Positions 23,701-35,427 of a stretch of 64,000 nucleotides of DNA are shown piece by piece. The stretch comes from Salvator merianae (Eukaryota > Chordata > Lepidosauria > Squamata > Teiidae). A program made the translations under genes and the position numbers. The stretch is taken from NCBI GenBank assembly GCA_003586115.2, contig QVOM02000034.1, forward strand, positions 138,345,101 through 138,409,100, written 5' to 3'. The notes under the pieces were generated by a model. It did not search any database. It had not been told where the DNA came from and saw only the letters and a list, made by a program, of their open reading frames with translations. Position 1 is the first letter of the stretch, and every line of letters begins with the position of its first letter.

Positions 23701-24936
23701 ATATGGCCAAATTGTATGCATGCATCTACTTTATGTCCATTTGCCTGACTGTTGTTGTTTTAGAGACTCAAAAACTTCTTAATCAATAGATATGAGTTCC
23801 ATTTTTAAAAATAATTACCACAGGATCAGTTGAAAACAGTTCAATTTTAACAATCTAATTGATTTTTTATTAAAAAGTTCTTGTGTAGAGGAGTGATTTT
23901 CAGGCAAACTATCTCGTTGCACAGAGATGATTGCTTTCAGAAAGTATGAAGCTCTACTGTCCTGAGACCACAACGGGGTGGCTCTCATTGGTCTAATCCC
24001 CAAGACATCTGAGGCCAACTAGATGTCTGTTAAGCCTCCCTATATCTTGAATATTAGCTTGCCAGTCTGAGAAGTAGCTAGGGCTAGGGATATAATGCCT
24101 CACAAGTTTTCACACTCATTTGTCTCTCAACAGTTGCAGCTTTATGTTTATGGAGTGGTGGTGGGATCTATTATGATATACTTATTTATTTGCTAACAAA
24201 ATACCAGTCGTTATCATTTACTCTCACTGAAAATGTAAAGTTGTGTCTGGGCTGTACTGCTGCAGGTGGGGGCTTTCTCTATTAAAAATGCCTCCATCTT
24301 AAAAAAAAATGCACATGAAGAAGTAATTGCTAAAAGAACTGCTTCAGCTTTCATCTGTTCCTGACATGCTCCTCACTCCTCACCCATGTAACTGAAGTAC
24401 TTTTTAAATGCAGGAGCCCAGACATTTGTCTCCCATTAGTGGTGGAGAGAGAAGGCCTGTGTGGCATTCTAGGGATATTACTTGTCATTCCAAGGCCCTA
24501 GAGTGCTGTGCCAGCAAGGCAGGGTACGCCAAGGTACAGACACTTCTGGCCACCAGAATTGGACATAAATACCATAATACAATTGGCACAAGGGTTGCAG
24601 GTACAGGAAACTGGACCAGAGAGCCTGCATCCCTGTATCCATCTTGGCACACCAGAATCCATATTGGAAAAGACAACCCTAAGTTTTAAAAGAACAAGAA
24701 AGATTGCAAAATCTTCTGCCTTTCTCTGCAAAAGCAATGAGATTTGGAAAGGACAAAAATTAAACCAGAGGAAACTTATTATCAAGACTTGATGGGGGCT
24801 GATAGCGTTTTGGACAGAAACTAAATGAATGGAAATGAAGCTGTTTGGCTGAATCCTCATTTGGAGGGCCCTTCATTAAAAATGCAAGCTGCAACATTCA
24901 AATTGGGCTGAAAACTAGTTCAAACCAGACATAAAT
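20776..24936. other. long unassigned interval
   Basis: About 4 kb with no recognisable transposon coding motif. (AAAT)n at about 21013-21028 may be an old retroposon tail. A purine-rich AGAAAGAGAAAGAGCGAGAG stretch lies near 22190, and an 11-bp perfect hairpin (AAACAATCTTG/CAAGATTGTTT) near 23602-23628. The interval is a candidate for old single-copy host sequence, including possible conserved noncoding elements, which only alignment could show. Confidence 0.4.
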
Positions 24937-24940
24937 CTAT

Positions 24941-25434
24941 GAGCCTGTTTGCACTTTGCGAGAGGAACATTCCTGTCCACTTTCTAGTCAGCTGCTTCTG
25001 CACTTTCAAATGCAATTACCAGCCCTGACACTCACCCAAGTCCACCTGATGCTCATCTGAACCTGCGTAAGGCTGGTGCAGTAAATTGCAATCCTGAATC
25101 TGATTTGCGTGATCAGGTGCAGATCACATGAGCTCCATTCGCAATGCTTCCAGGCTTGAAATGGTGGCGGGAGGCGCCAGCTTTGGAAACAACCCTCTAT
25201 CTTCATACTACTAGCTCTATGGTTTGAATTTGTAGCTCTATCGTCGCATTTGTGGTTCTATGATTGCTGACATCGCTTCCTGCCTAGTGCATTCCCATTT
25301 GCACTACTCCCCCTACTGGTCAGTTTGCAATCTTTTCCATTGCTGACGAGTGTGAATGGTAGCTACCGGATTCCATTTTGACCAGCCAGAAGCCTCCTAA
25401 TTATTCTGTTCTTCTCTCGTAAGTGTGAAAACAC
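24941..25434. mobile_element. MITE with TIR GAGCCTGTTTGCACTTTGCG
   Basis: The left end GAGCCTGTTTGCACTTTGCG with GAGAG following is inverted at the right end (CTCTCGTAAGTGTGAAAACAC). CTAT is present on both sides (24937-24940, 25435-25438), which contains a possible 3-bp duplication. The terminus resembles MITE family 2. No open frame of note. Confidence 0.65.
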
Positions 25435-25482
25435 CTATTGTTCAAGGTAAAAGCCACTCAGGTAAGCCCATCAACACACCCC

Positions 25483-25546
25483 TTACATAAGCACAGCATC
25501 ACATTATATCACTATTACATAAGCACAGCATCACATTATATCACTA
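25483..25546 (+). repeat. perfect 32-bp tandem duplication
   Basis: Two adjacent units beginning TTACATAAGCACAGCATC (25483-25514 and 25515-25546), followed about 30 bp later by a second small duplication of CACAGCCTTTTTAGTC. Confidence 0.9.
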
Positions 25547-26163
25547 ACCTCCCCCCATTTTTCCCTCCAGAGCTTGCCCATACCACAGCCTTTTTAGTCA
25601 TCACCACAGCCTTTTTAGTCCCCTCCCCTGGACAGGACCCAGAATTAGGTACAGCTCCCAGTCCAGAAGTGCATAAAAATGCACATCAGGAGCAGCTGGG
25701 CATGAGCCTTCACCCCTCCCCACTTACTGCTTAAGCTACTGTCATCTTGAAGTTCCTGTTGCTGTCTTGCTACTTCAGATCTGCTCACCTAATGCCAGTC
25801 TGTGTCTTAGCCAAGGCACAGAAACATAAGAACCTTTTATTTGGCACAGAGTTGCTCTGTCCTGGGGCTCAGCCACTCTGCTTGAAGAGTCCTTTTGGAG
25901 TCCCAAGGACTCCAAAGCTTTCTCACTGACTGCAAGATCCACACTCTCAACCCCTACCCCCTTTGCCTATGAGGGTGAAAATTGGCTGCTCCTGATCAAA
26001 CTAGAGTCTCCGTTTATTAGATTTAGGGTAGATTTTCTCTTCTTTTCCCTTCTATCCACTCCTTTCAGTGCTTACCTGTCAAAATTGACATGACTTGACC
26101 TCCCCATTCATAAGAAGCCACTACCAGGGAAATTTATTTTCCTTATTTGACCCCGTGCATGTG
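25547..26163. other. unassigned DNA
   Basis: Contains the duplicated CACAGCCTTTTTAGTC block at about 25577-25620. Nothing else recognised. Confidence 0.35.
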
Positions 26164-26171
26164 CTCAGAAC

Positions 26172-26490
26172 TAGGGATGTGCAAGAAAAAAAAATCTATT
26201 TGATTTGTTTTCGAATGAAAACCTGTATTTTCGCTTCATCAGTGAATTTCATTGTTGAAAAATGCATTTTTCGCAATGTTTTCCCATTGGAAATGCCATT
26301 GAAAATGCCATTTTCATGGTTAAAATAGAGCAAAAATTTGACGAATTACATTTGTCGCAAAAGAATAGACTTTTTCGTTTTTGTTCGAAAACTGTAAATG
26401 TGAAAAAAATCATTTTCGTTTCGATTGAAAATTTGCGAAAATGAAATTTCGAACAAATTTTCAAATATGATTCAAATTTGCACATCCCTA
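26172..26490. mobile_element. hAT-type MITE with clear 8-bp TSD
   Basis: The termini TAGGGATGTGCA and TGCACATCCCTA-like (GCACATCCCTA) are inverted repeats. The flanks CTCAGAAC (26164-26171) and CTCAGAAT (26491-26498) match at 7 of 8, the duplication length of the hAT superfamily. The AT-rich interior is itself highly palindromic (TTTTCGTTT and AAACGAAAA-type runs) and carries no transposase. Confidence 0.85.
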
Positions 26491-26498
26491 CTCAGAAT

Positions 26499-27429
26499 AT
26501 TGCAAGGAGTGAGACCTCTATCCTTTGCTCTCTATAGCCTTGATAGCTCTCCCAGTCCACAGTTAGTTGTTTATATATTTTTAGACTCTTTCTGAGCTTT
26601 TCTTGCTATTTTAATAAAATTGGTGTTCTGACTTGATTTGATCCTTGTCTGAATGTATTTTTCTTATTTCATTATTGTTCTTTTGTGGAGCTACCTTGCT
26701 AGTTTAAAGCATAAGGATCTCATTTATAGAGCTAGGTGTCTGGGTAAGTTTCTTCTTCATTAAAACCAGTACTCCCAGTGCACAGCTTGCAACAGCATAC
26801 ACTGCTGTGTGATCACCATTCACTTCAGTGTAGGTTCTTTTTTATGGGGGCTCCATCAAGCAGGGGAATGGTGATGGTGAGGGGTCAGGAGCATCTGGTT
26901 TCTCCCCTGTAAATCAGAACCAGGGCATAGCTGCTCTGCTAACTCAGGTGTAGGGTAGAGCCAAGAGATGCTGTGCTATCCTGCCTTGACTCAAACACCA
27001 ATAAAACACACCTTTTTTAAATATTAAAAATCAAAATGTTTAATTCAGACTCAAGTGATATAGCTCAAGGTAGCTTGACTTTGCCAAGAATACCTTGGGT
27101 TGTAACTCTGCGCCGTATGTATACTCATCTACCTCTCCCTTTGCAACACAGGAACAAATCTAAAGTCTGTGACACACTTTACCCCCTTGACTCTTACCGC
27201 CTTAACGTATCCATTTGCAGTCATCAACTGACTTTCCCACTTCACTGTTTTTCTGCTTTGATATTTGATCAGCAATAAAGTAAAATGCCTTTTTCAAAAT
27301 GAAAGCTCATACCAGGCATAACATGCCTGACATATAGCTGCCCCTAAACCAGTCTTCCCCCAACCGTTAAGTAATTGAGTCGACTGGGACCTGGCTTGTC
27401 TAGATATGGAAGTGTTTCACCAGCTTGGG
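26499..27429. other. unassigned DNA
   Basis: Several short open frames without motifs. The part next to 27430 may still be 3' untranslated sequence of the reverse-strand Gypsy element. Confidence 0.35.
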
Positions 27430-28450
27430 GATTCAAACATCCATCCCATTCACCCAATACCTTTCAGCAGGAGGAAAGTGCTTCCAGTGGACGTAGTATT
27501 GCAGTTTCTTATGGAAAACCCAAAAGTCCAAAATGCCTATGATCTCAAAGTACTTTTGGTTATCCATCACGCTTGAGGATGGTGGCGGCTGCTCTTGGTG
27601 GCAGCAGAACGACAAGAAAGCCAATTTCAGAGGGGTGATATGAAACCCAGGGTGTATCTTATAATGTTTCGGTAAGGACAGTGCAAAACTGCAAAACTTA
27701 AAATACTTTGGTTCCAGCTTCTTTGACTGCTGGTAACACTTAGGAAATCTGGTAGGCAAATACAGCATGTCTCCCACTTTTAAGTCCAAACCTGGGTGTG
27801 AGGCCTGTCTCTGGACAGAAATGAGTCCAGCTCATGTTAAGGGTGAAAAACAGTGATTTATCCATCTCTAAAGAAAAGCAACAACTTAGGATTGACTGAA
27901 GCAACTTCTCCAGCCTCAATTCACACTTGCATACAATTCTGAACCACGGCTAAACCATGGATATTACTGCTGCATATTAACTATGTACAAGATTTACAAA
28001 AGTTAACCAATGGGAATATTTCCCTCTGCATTTTAACAAGGCTTACTAAAGAGCATTTAGCCATATATACACAATATACAATATAATATAGTCCAACAAA
28101 TACGCACACTACATTCTAAGACATGGCTATATACAATAAAATTCAGCTTCCAGCTATGGGAGGAATGCCATGGCTGACATCGTGTCTCTTTTCTTGATGG
28201 TTTTCTTTTTGTAGGAACTCTTTTGTATCACTTTTGGTATGTTTGCCCAAGTTTTGGTGATTCTATTGGCCCATTCTGTTAGAAGTACAGACTCTGTGTT
28301 GGTGGTGGCTAGTGTGGGCAAAGGTTTAACATCCTGCCTGTACATCATCTGAAACGGTGAACAACCAGTGGTGCTGTGCAGCAAATTATTATATGCCAGT
28401 TTGGTATGGGGCAGCAATTCTACCCAATTGTCCTGGAAGGACTCCTAAAG
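27430..28450 (-). pseudogene. Ty3/Gypsy integrase C-terminus and chromodomain remnant
   Basis: On the minus strand, from 28450 downward: NWVELLPHTKLAYNNLLHST and GCSPFQMMYRQD, the end of the integrase catalytic core of chromoviral Gypsy elements. After an interruption of about 300 bp (27840-28146), the frame resumes with KVGDMLYLPTRF, YKIHPGFHITPLK and finally KKLQYYVHWKHFPPAERYWV, a chromodomain with its aromatic residues. In family members this C-terminal module follows the integrase and tethers the complex to chromatin. gag, protease and RT are absent. The 118-codon chromodomain-containing stretch (27433-27789) is still open. It is probably the same broad family as the element at 61.3-64 kb. 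Confidence 0.85.
27840..28146. other. insert or divergent spacer inside the Gypsy remnant
   Basis: Lacks the coding similarity seen on both sides. It is AT-rich, with ATATACACAATATACAATAT near 28065-28085. It is probably a later insertion, and I see no defined ends. Confidence 0.4.
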
Positions 28451-28856
28451 GTCATGCCTCACTCTCCATACATGCATAAATCCATCTACCTATAACAACT
28501 TTAATCACACTTCTGTTGGAGGTTTGCTAAAAATTTAGAACCAGGCTCACAGGAACACACACACACAGAGCAGTCAGCTTCTCCCTTGCTTGCAGAACTG
28601 CCTCTTCAATTCTTCAGCACACCCTATTACAACAATATTTCCTTATGTCTTTACCAACCCATAAGTGTTTGTGCATATATTACAAAATGTACAGAACCAA
28701 TATTCTTGATCATCTCGTTCATATTGTGGTCATGCTGTGGTACAAAAAAACCGTCATTTTTTCCCTTTGTCATGGAGTCAATAAACAATAAAGTGGAGTG
28801 TACTTTGCTTGCTTACTCTGATCCTTTCCCATAGGGACTGTCTTCCCAGCAGTTCA
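28451..28856. other. unassigned DNA
   Basis: A short CA run near 28558-28566, otherwise nothing recognised. Confidence 0.35.
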
Positions 28857-29165
28857 GACCCCTTGGTTTGGTTGGTAGCTTCAAACCATCAGGGTGTTCT
28901 GTTCAAATCTGACCCTGTTTCAGCCAGTTCAACTGCATTCCTGGCCCTCAAAACAGAAAAAGTATATAAAAAAGCCTTTTAAAAGGGGCAAAATGTTGCT
29001 GAACTCAAACCAATTCAGCTCAAACTGGTGAAAAATGGGGTTCAATAGAACCCTATTGGTTTAATTCAAATTTGAACCAACCCTCTAGAACCGGCAAGGG
29101 GGTTGGTTTGAATCTGAACCATCAAACACCCCTCCTCCAAGTTTGCGCTGAACCCATTTACATTT
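28857..29165. mobile_element. fragment of a hAT-type MITE
   Basis: Carries the same internal vocabulary as the MITE at 7494-7784 (TTCAAATTTGAACC, GTTCAACTG, TCTGAACCATC) arranged on both sides of an AAAAGGGGCAAAATG centre. Clear terminal repeats are missing, so the ends are uncertain. Confidence 0.45.
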
Positions 29166-30715
29166 TGTTTGGTAGCTACAAGCAAGACTTTCAGTGATAC
29201 CACTGCCATGCCCCCTGTTGTCTCTCTTCACAGGCTATGCAGGAGCACTGCCAAAAGTCTTACAAGGGTACCCAGGTAGGGTATCACTAGATGCATGATT
29301 CAGGTACTGTTTGTGCATTTTGTCATTGTGCCTTCCCAGAAAGATGAATGTTCCTCTTAAGTTGATGACTATTAAGTACATCATTTCAGTTTCTTGGGCG
29401 TAAGGAACATGGGACAGCCACGCTGTTTCTCCATCAAATTTAATGTAACTGTCTCCCTTTGCCTTTTTTGCAGTAACTATTGAATCACATGAGTTTTAGA
29501 TTGTGGTGACTTGTGTCACAGAACTCAAGTAGCAGAAAAGGAGTGGGGATCCAATTGGCTTCTAGAGTTGCTTCTGCTTATAAAAATATTTGTATTTTCT
29601 TTCAGTTATGTCATCTGAAACATCATTTTTTCTTCTTCTTCTAGAGCTGGAATGAGTACTCTCACTTGGTGGCATTGATAATTCTCCTAGATTATATCCA
29701 GGGCTGAGCTGTCAACTCTGAAGATATTGAGGGGCGAGGCACAGACCTTACTCTGCAGGCAGAAGGAAGCATCCTTTCCTAGGCATGCTATATGCTGCTG
29801 AGGTGTGGGTGCAACTTTAGTGATAGGTTGCTTGTTATGACTGCAGCCCAAGGATTTTTCACCTAGATTAGAACACGCTCATCTGTCAGATTGAATCTCA
29901 CCATTCTTATTAGAAATACTTCATATTCTAATGATGTTTAGCCCAAATTATTTATTTCAGCCAAGTTCATAAAGGCTTTGGTCTGTAAGGAGTTGGAAAG
30001 AAAATAGGCCACCCAGAAAATCTGTAAAAGACTTCTCATACTGAAATGCTAGCAAAATACTTTTTAAATAGAGATTTTCTGCTTTAGTAAAGATTTGAGA
30101 AAGAATGATAATGTAATCTGTACTGAACCATGCAGTTGTAGAAATATTTCACCTAGTCTGTAGATAATTGCATAAGCATTAACCAGAATGAGATAACTGT
30201 AAATATAGCCATTGATCAGATTCTTTAAACTAGAATTGGGTAGATTTCACTACTTGGATTAGTTGGTTGCCTCTGTGGAGGTGTCTTGTAAATGTGTTTG
30301 TGCTCGTGTTTTCAGCTTTCTAATGACATTTACCTTCTCCAGGCATCACTTTATCCCTCAGGGTGTGATTACTGTTAATAAGAATTCCATTTCATTTTGA
30401 TGAAAAACAAACTTCTCTTTGTTTAGCTTGAGCCAGGATTCCATGGCCTCATTCTAGACATTGACTAATGATTTGTCATTGTCATTCACTCCTGTGCTCT
30501 GTTTTCAGGTACATGTGCAGGTGTGGCCACAGAGGGCCCATCCAGCATCCCCAGTTAGCAGGCTCAGTTGACCCTTTTTTAAAATGCAGAAATTGAGCTA
30601 ACTGAGTGTAAGATATATGAGAACTTTGTAAAAAATGAATTTAGACAGAACTGTCCCTCTTCAGGAGGAAATACATATTTTTCTGTGACATATCTCTAGC
30701 AGGTTTTAAAACTCT
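29166..30715. other. unassigned, possibly single-copy host DNA
   Basis: No transposon motif found over 1.5 kb. Composition is mixed and free of long simple repeats. It is a reasonable place to test for conserved noncoding sequence. Confidence 0.35.
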
Positions 30716-30938
30716 GGCTGCATCCACACACAATTAAAAAAAGCAGATAAAATGGCTTAAAAGTGGTTAGCATCTCCATGTTAGTGTTTCCATCTTACCT
30801 TTAATCCACATTCTAAACCCATTTTCTGCCCCTTAATGTGGATTAGTGGTGAGATGCAAACTCTAGCATCCATATGGTACCTACCTCTAAGCCTCTTTTG
30901 AGCCTTTTTTTAAAAATATGCTGCATGTGGTTGCAGTC
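30716..30938. mobile_element. MITE family 6, copy 1
   Basis: Left terminus GGCTGCATCCACACACAATT, right terminus a diverged inverse (TGCATGTGGTTGCAGTC). The interior has AATCCACATT and its inverse AATGTGGATT. Two more copies lie at 46274-46504 and 47791-47950. Confidence 0.6.
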
Positions 30939-31175
30939 TTCTATACATTGTTGGTACACAGCTTCTGCAATGGGCTACTGGACTACGGGGAATACTACTG
31001 GAAGGTCTTACCTCTGTCCACATGGAACCAAGCAATGGAGAGGCCCCTGGTGTGAAAATCATGCAGGAACCATTCCAAGGGGAGACTGCTTTAAAGCGGT
31101 CTCCACAGCATTCTTGGTAGACAGCTGAACTGGTCCACCCAACTAATGGAGCCTAATTTTGCTGGGTTCCCAGAA
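30939..31175. other. unassigned DNA after MITE family 6
   Basis: Nothing recognised. Confidence 0.3.
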
Positions 31176-31358
31176 ATCAGAAATGGGCCATTTCTGGGTG
31201 TTCAGCTACTTTGGAGGCCAGGAATTTTTGTTCCAAGCCTCCGAAGTTGGGCCAGTAAAAATGGGTCATCCCAAAAAAAATGGCCCATTTCTAGGCATTC
31301 AGCAACTTTGGAAGCCAGGGTCTTTAGTTCCGAGTTTCCAAAGTTGGGCCAGGCTAGG
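31176..31358 (+). repeat. two-copy tandem block, ~98-bp period
   Basis: The units at about 31180-31260 and 31278-31356 both carry GGCCATTTCT or GCCCATTTCT, CAGC.ACTTTGGA.GCCAGG and AAGTTGGGCCAG. A related inverted block is at about 34390-34500. Confidence 0.7.
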
Positions 31359-33326
31359 CTGGGCTGCAGCAATGTGGATGGCCCATGATGCACACTTCAG
31401 GCCACTGCTCCAGTCTTAGCTCTGATTGCTCAGTTTAAGCCAAGTCCAACCTACATGGTGTACCCCAGTGCATGCCATGTGGAAGTTGCCTTAGTGTTCA
31501 GGGAGGTATGAGGATCCATGCCTCTTAACTTAATTCAAAAGCTAATAAGATGACTACATTAGCTCTGCTCCTGTCACCTTCCCTGAGCTGAAGGGAACCT
31601 TCTGCAAAGTTGGCCAGAACCTGAAAGTTCCAAGACTCTGAAAGGTTAGTGGAGCCTCCATGAGTAGAAGAGGCTCTCTGCTACAGAATGCTGTTCTCCA
31701 CATCCTTCTGTGTTAGCTTGCAGTTTGCATGTGCAAAGACAGCCAAAGAGCTAGGAGCTATCTAATATGTTAAATAGATACAGTGTGTGCCTGGCTGCAG
31801 TGTTGGCCATGAAGATGGTCTGTACCACCCCTAGGCTCCATCCCAGGTTAAACCGCTGTTTATGAAGTTTCTGTTGATCAGATTTAAATCTACTTGAAAC
31901 TCTTCTACTGTTGCTGCTACTCCAGCAGGTAATCTTTCTTTCATCTGTGCTACCTACTATGGCTACTGCTTCCCAATACCCCAGCCACAGCAGTGGTTTC
32001 TGCCACAGAGGAGGAACTTTTGTTTCCTACTACGTTAGCCACAGCTTCTACTGTGTAGGAACTCTTCTCATCCCTACTGTTCTTGCCTTTTCCATACCCA
32101 CAGAGCCACAGCTCCCGTCACAGGAACTTTTTTCACCCTCTGCCTCCTCTGCTGCTGCTGCTGCAGCTTTGGCTATTGGTTGTGCTGTGCCCTGTACTGG
32201 TTCAGAAGAAAATATTAACAGGAGTTTGCAAGTGCCCAGAACTTCACCACAAGTCACCTTGGAGGGGCAAATGTTCTTCTAATAAAAACAAGATAGAATA
32301 GATACAGAACCTTACTGAGCAGTAAGAGAAGGAACAGTGTAACTTATTGATCAGTGGTGCTACTTAAAAGATCATTACAACAACCCTTCCCTAAATTAAA
32401 CATATTACCGTTAAGAAAAACATAGATTGTGTTTTTCTGCTTCTTCAAGTATAATAGTAGATGGACATAAATAATTGGCAGCTGGTTCAGGGTTATCAGG
32501 GCATAGTGTTTCAGCAAGTTGTCCTTTCTCAGGGACATGTTTTTATGTTCCACTGAACCTATCTGAGTTGCTCAAAGTTCTAGGCAACTCTTCCTCAAAA
32601 GTGAAATCTCTATGAAAAAAGTGCTGTTATTCTCCTGAAATATGCCGTAGCAAGTGGGGTTGCTCCCCAGTAACCAAGTCAGCTTTTCACTGCACATATT
32701 GATCCCACAGGGCTCTTTGTATCATGAACAGACTAGAGTGATCTTTTTGTTTAAACAAGAACATTATAATGCCCTTACCAGAAAGGCATGAGGTTTGGAC
32801 CTTTTTTTCCAGGTGCTTGTTTTCAGTTGTGGAGTCATACTAGCTTCTTTCTGGGTAAGAGATCGAGTGCATTTTTTTCTGCAGCAGGTTTGCTCTTAGT
32901 TTTTTGTTGTTGTTGGTTTGCTTTGTTTGCCATTCTATATTAGCAAATGTTTCCTGAAAGTCACTGATCTTCTCCTGTGTTGAAGGCAGAAACATCCACC
33001 TAGGAGCCTGTGTTTCTGGAGCCCAGTTGACATCTCTAAGACAGGCAATGGTGAAAATGCTCAATGGTATGACCTCCAAGACCAAGGTACAGACACTACG
33101 AAAGACTCTGAAGGCCTTGATTCCTCTTGATAATGTATCTCATTTTGACAAATGGATGCATCTTCTCAGACACAAAAGCAACATTGGATACAATTCTGAC
33201 TGACTGAGAGAACATGAGCAAATTTGTTCAGTGTGGTATCACTGAATGCTGAATGCTATCACTGATACCACACTTTTTTGAAATTATTTGACACACTTCT
33301 GCTACAAGAAACAAGGCAAAACAGGG
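31359..33326. other. unassigned DNA
   Basis: Includes a CTGCTGCTGCTGCTG run near 32150-32166 and several 60-120 codon open stretches on both strands. None carries a domain I recognise. Confidence 0.35.
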
Positions 33327-33453
33327 CCCTAGACAGGGTTCCTCAAAAATGTAGAAAATCTGCCAAACATCAGATACACCTGTGTTTGTTTGTTTTTCAG
33401 ATTTTTCTATGGCTAGGTTAATTGGTTTGGCAATTGGTTTCTGTGGCCAACCT
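33327..33453 (-). repeat. shared interspersed segment, copy 2
   Basis: Matches 15574-15694. The minus-strand frame is again open (98 codons over 33228-33524) and retains IAKPINL and GVSDVWQIFY. A short hairpin (GTGGTATCACTG and CACTGATACCAC) lies just below it at about 33234-33271. Confidence 0.55.
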
Positions 33454-34389
33454 GGCCCTAGAATTCCTGGGGTATGTAACCCAGTAGAAAAGACAGTCAT
33501 AAAGCAGGGATCTTTACCTTGCACACAACAACTTTAAAAGACACAACCAAACAGCTTCCACTCTATATCTCATTAGCATCAAAATAAACTCTTTGACTTT
33601 TCTAATTGTAAATGTATATATCTCTCCAGTGTAAACAAGGAAGTAAGTAAGAGAAGCATGGGAGAAGTTGGAAAACTACTTAGTGTCTCGACATTCCCAA
33701 CAGGCAACTGCATCACCAATCCTATTGAGAAATATAAATATAAGAACTGGATCAAGTAATGACAGTATTTTTTCCTTCTCATTTTGTTGACAGAAATGTT
33801 GATGGTATTATTAATGAGAACAGATAATCAAAAGATACATAGAGAAATTGCACTGATACCTGTTTAGTGAAAGTAGCAAGCAGATTAACCTTAAGGCTTT
33901 TAAACAGTAACATGCACATAGAAAACTCTGTTGAATTAACCACATGTTAATTCATGGAAGTAGTATAATTGACTTTGCTGTAATAACAAATGGTGTCTAC
34001 GGCTTAATCAAAACATTTGCAGCAGTTTTGAAGAAGATGGAAGAGTGGTCATTTTCCTCTTGTACTAACTCTCCAAATGTCAGATGCAATCTACCTCAAA
34101 AGCAGCTGTTATACAGGATAAGAAGTGTCTTGTCAACAAAGACGCATATGGTGATCAGGCCATTTACATTACAAATACAATGGTTTTCTTTATTCACTAT
34201 GGGGCTACACTTGAAAAGAATTATAATGGCAGAACAAGATAAGCATTTGGTACTGGAATATTAGGCAGCTTTTGCATGGCGCACCATGGAGACCACTCCC
34301 CATGGGTTGCACCAGGAACAGGCAAAGGCCTGCTGAGTGTGCTGGGAGCCATCTGCATGTTGGCTACCTTATCCTGGCCTACCTTTAGA
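33454..34389. other. unassigned DNA
   Basis: A 106-codon open stretch on + (33944-34264) without recognisable motifs. No repeat ends. Confidence 0.35.
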
Positions 34390-34500
34390 GCTGGGGAACA
34401 AAAATTCTCTGACCTCTGTAGTTGTGGACCTGGGACAGTTCAGCAGCAAGTCTTGAAACAGTCCTGGAAATGGACCATTTTTGGAACCCAGTGAAATGTT
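34390..34500 (-). repeat. inverted relative of the 31.2-kb block
   Basis: The minus strand reads CTGGGTTCCAAAAATGGTCC and later AGAATTTTTGTTCC, resembling 31160-31230. Divergent. Confidence 0.35.
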
Positions 34501-34810
34501 GCCAGGATCTAAATGAGGTTGCGCCTTTCCTGCTGTTGCTGTCTGTGCACATGGCAGCGGCAGGAACAGAACTCAGAAGTTCCGTCCCTCTGAAGTGATC
34601 CTGGGCATGATTTCCATGCCTGGGAATGGGGCAGGCATCGTACCTGAGCAGGCCTGTCCCCTGATTGGTATATGGTGCTGAGCAGAAACTGCACACCCAG
34701 ATCACATTTGGCATATCCTGTGGGACTACGTAGATGTTGCTGGGGATTCACCCTTAGCAGCATCTCTGGAAGGAACAGGTTTTCCACTGGTTTCATAAGG
34801 AGAGTTTAAA
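34501..34810. other. unassigned DNA
   Basis: Nothing recognised. Confidence 0.3.
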
Positions 34811-35110
34811 TTTAAAACAATTGACAAACATCTATTAGCACCATAGAAAAAACAACTCTCTGATATTGCCTCCAAATTACAATCAATTAAAAGCCCAATA
34901 TAAAGTACTAATTAAAAGCAAGAAAAAGCAGGCACTTCAAACTAAATGGGATAAACTAATGGCTATCTCAATAGATAGATAAGGATTCCAGAATTTTTGG
35001 GGCTCAAGTATCAGGTGTGTTAGGTGACAGCAGAAATGTAATCAGCTATCATATAGACCCACAGAATACTATCTTATCCTAATATTTAATGATGACAATA
35101 TTGCATCTTC
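34811..35110 (+). mobile_element. possible LINE ORF2 linker fragment
   Basis: One frame reads YKVLIKSKKKQALQTKWDKL, followed a little later by FQNFW. This is the Lys-rich endonuclease-RT linker pattern common to several LINE clades. The clade is not assignable. Confidence 0.3.
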
Positions 35111-35427
35111 TTCAAACAGCTCAAAGAAAACTCCAGATATAACTCCAGGTTTGCACTTACCAGTTTGGAATTGAAGCCAGTGAAGCACAGGAACAGCTTG
35201 GGTCATTTGCACCTAGAGTACTGGAACAGACCCATGGCTGCCCAGTTGCTCTAGGAATGGGAATGGCAGGCATCCCTGGTCTGGTGGGATGTCCTGAATT
35301 CAGACATCCCACCCAGCCCTCACCACAACTGAACAAGGGGATGTTGCATCCAGTGCATGAGGGCGGGGCTAGCCGTGAAGGTCCAAACTATCTAATTGTA
35401 TCTCAGGTGAAAGATACATAAAAGATA
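35111..35427. other. unassigned DNA before the CR1
   Basis: Nothing recognised. Confidence 0.3.
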
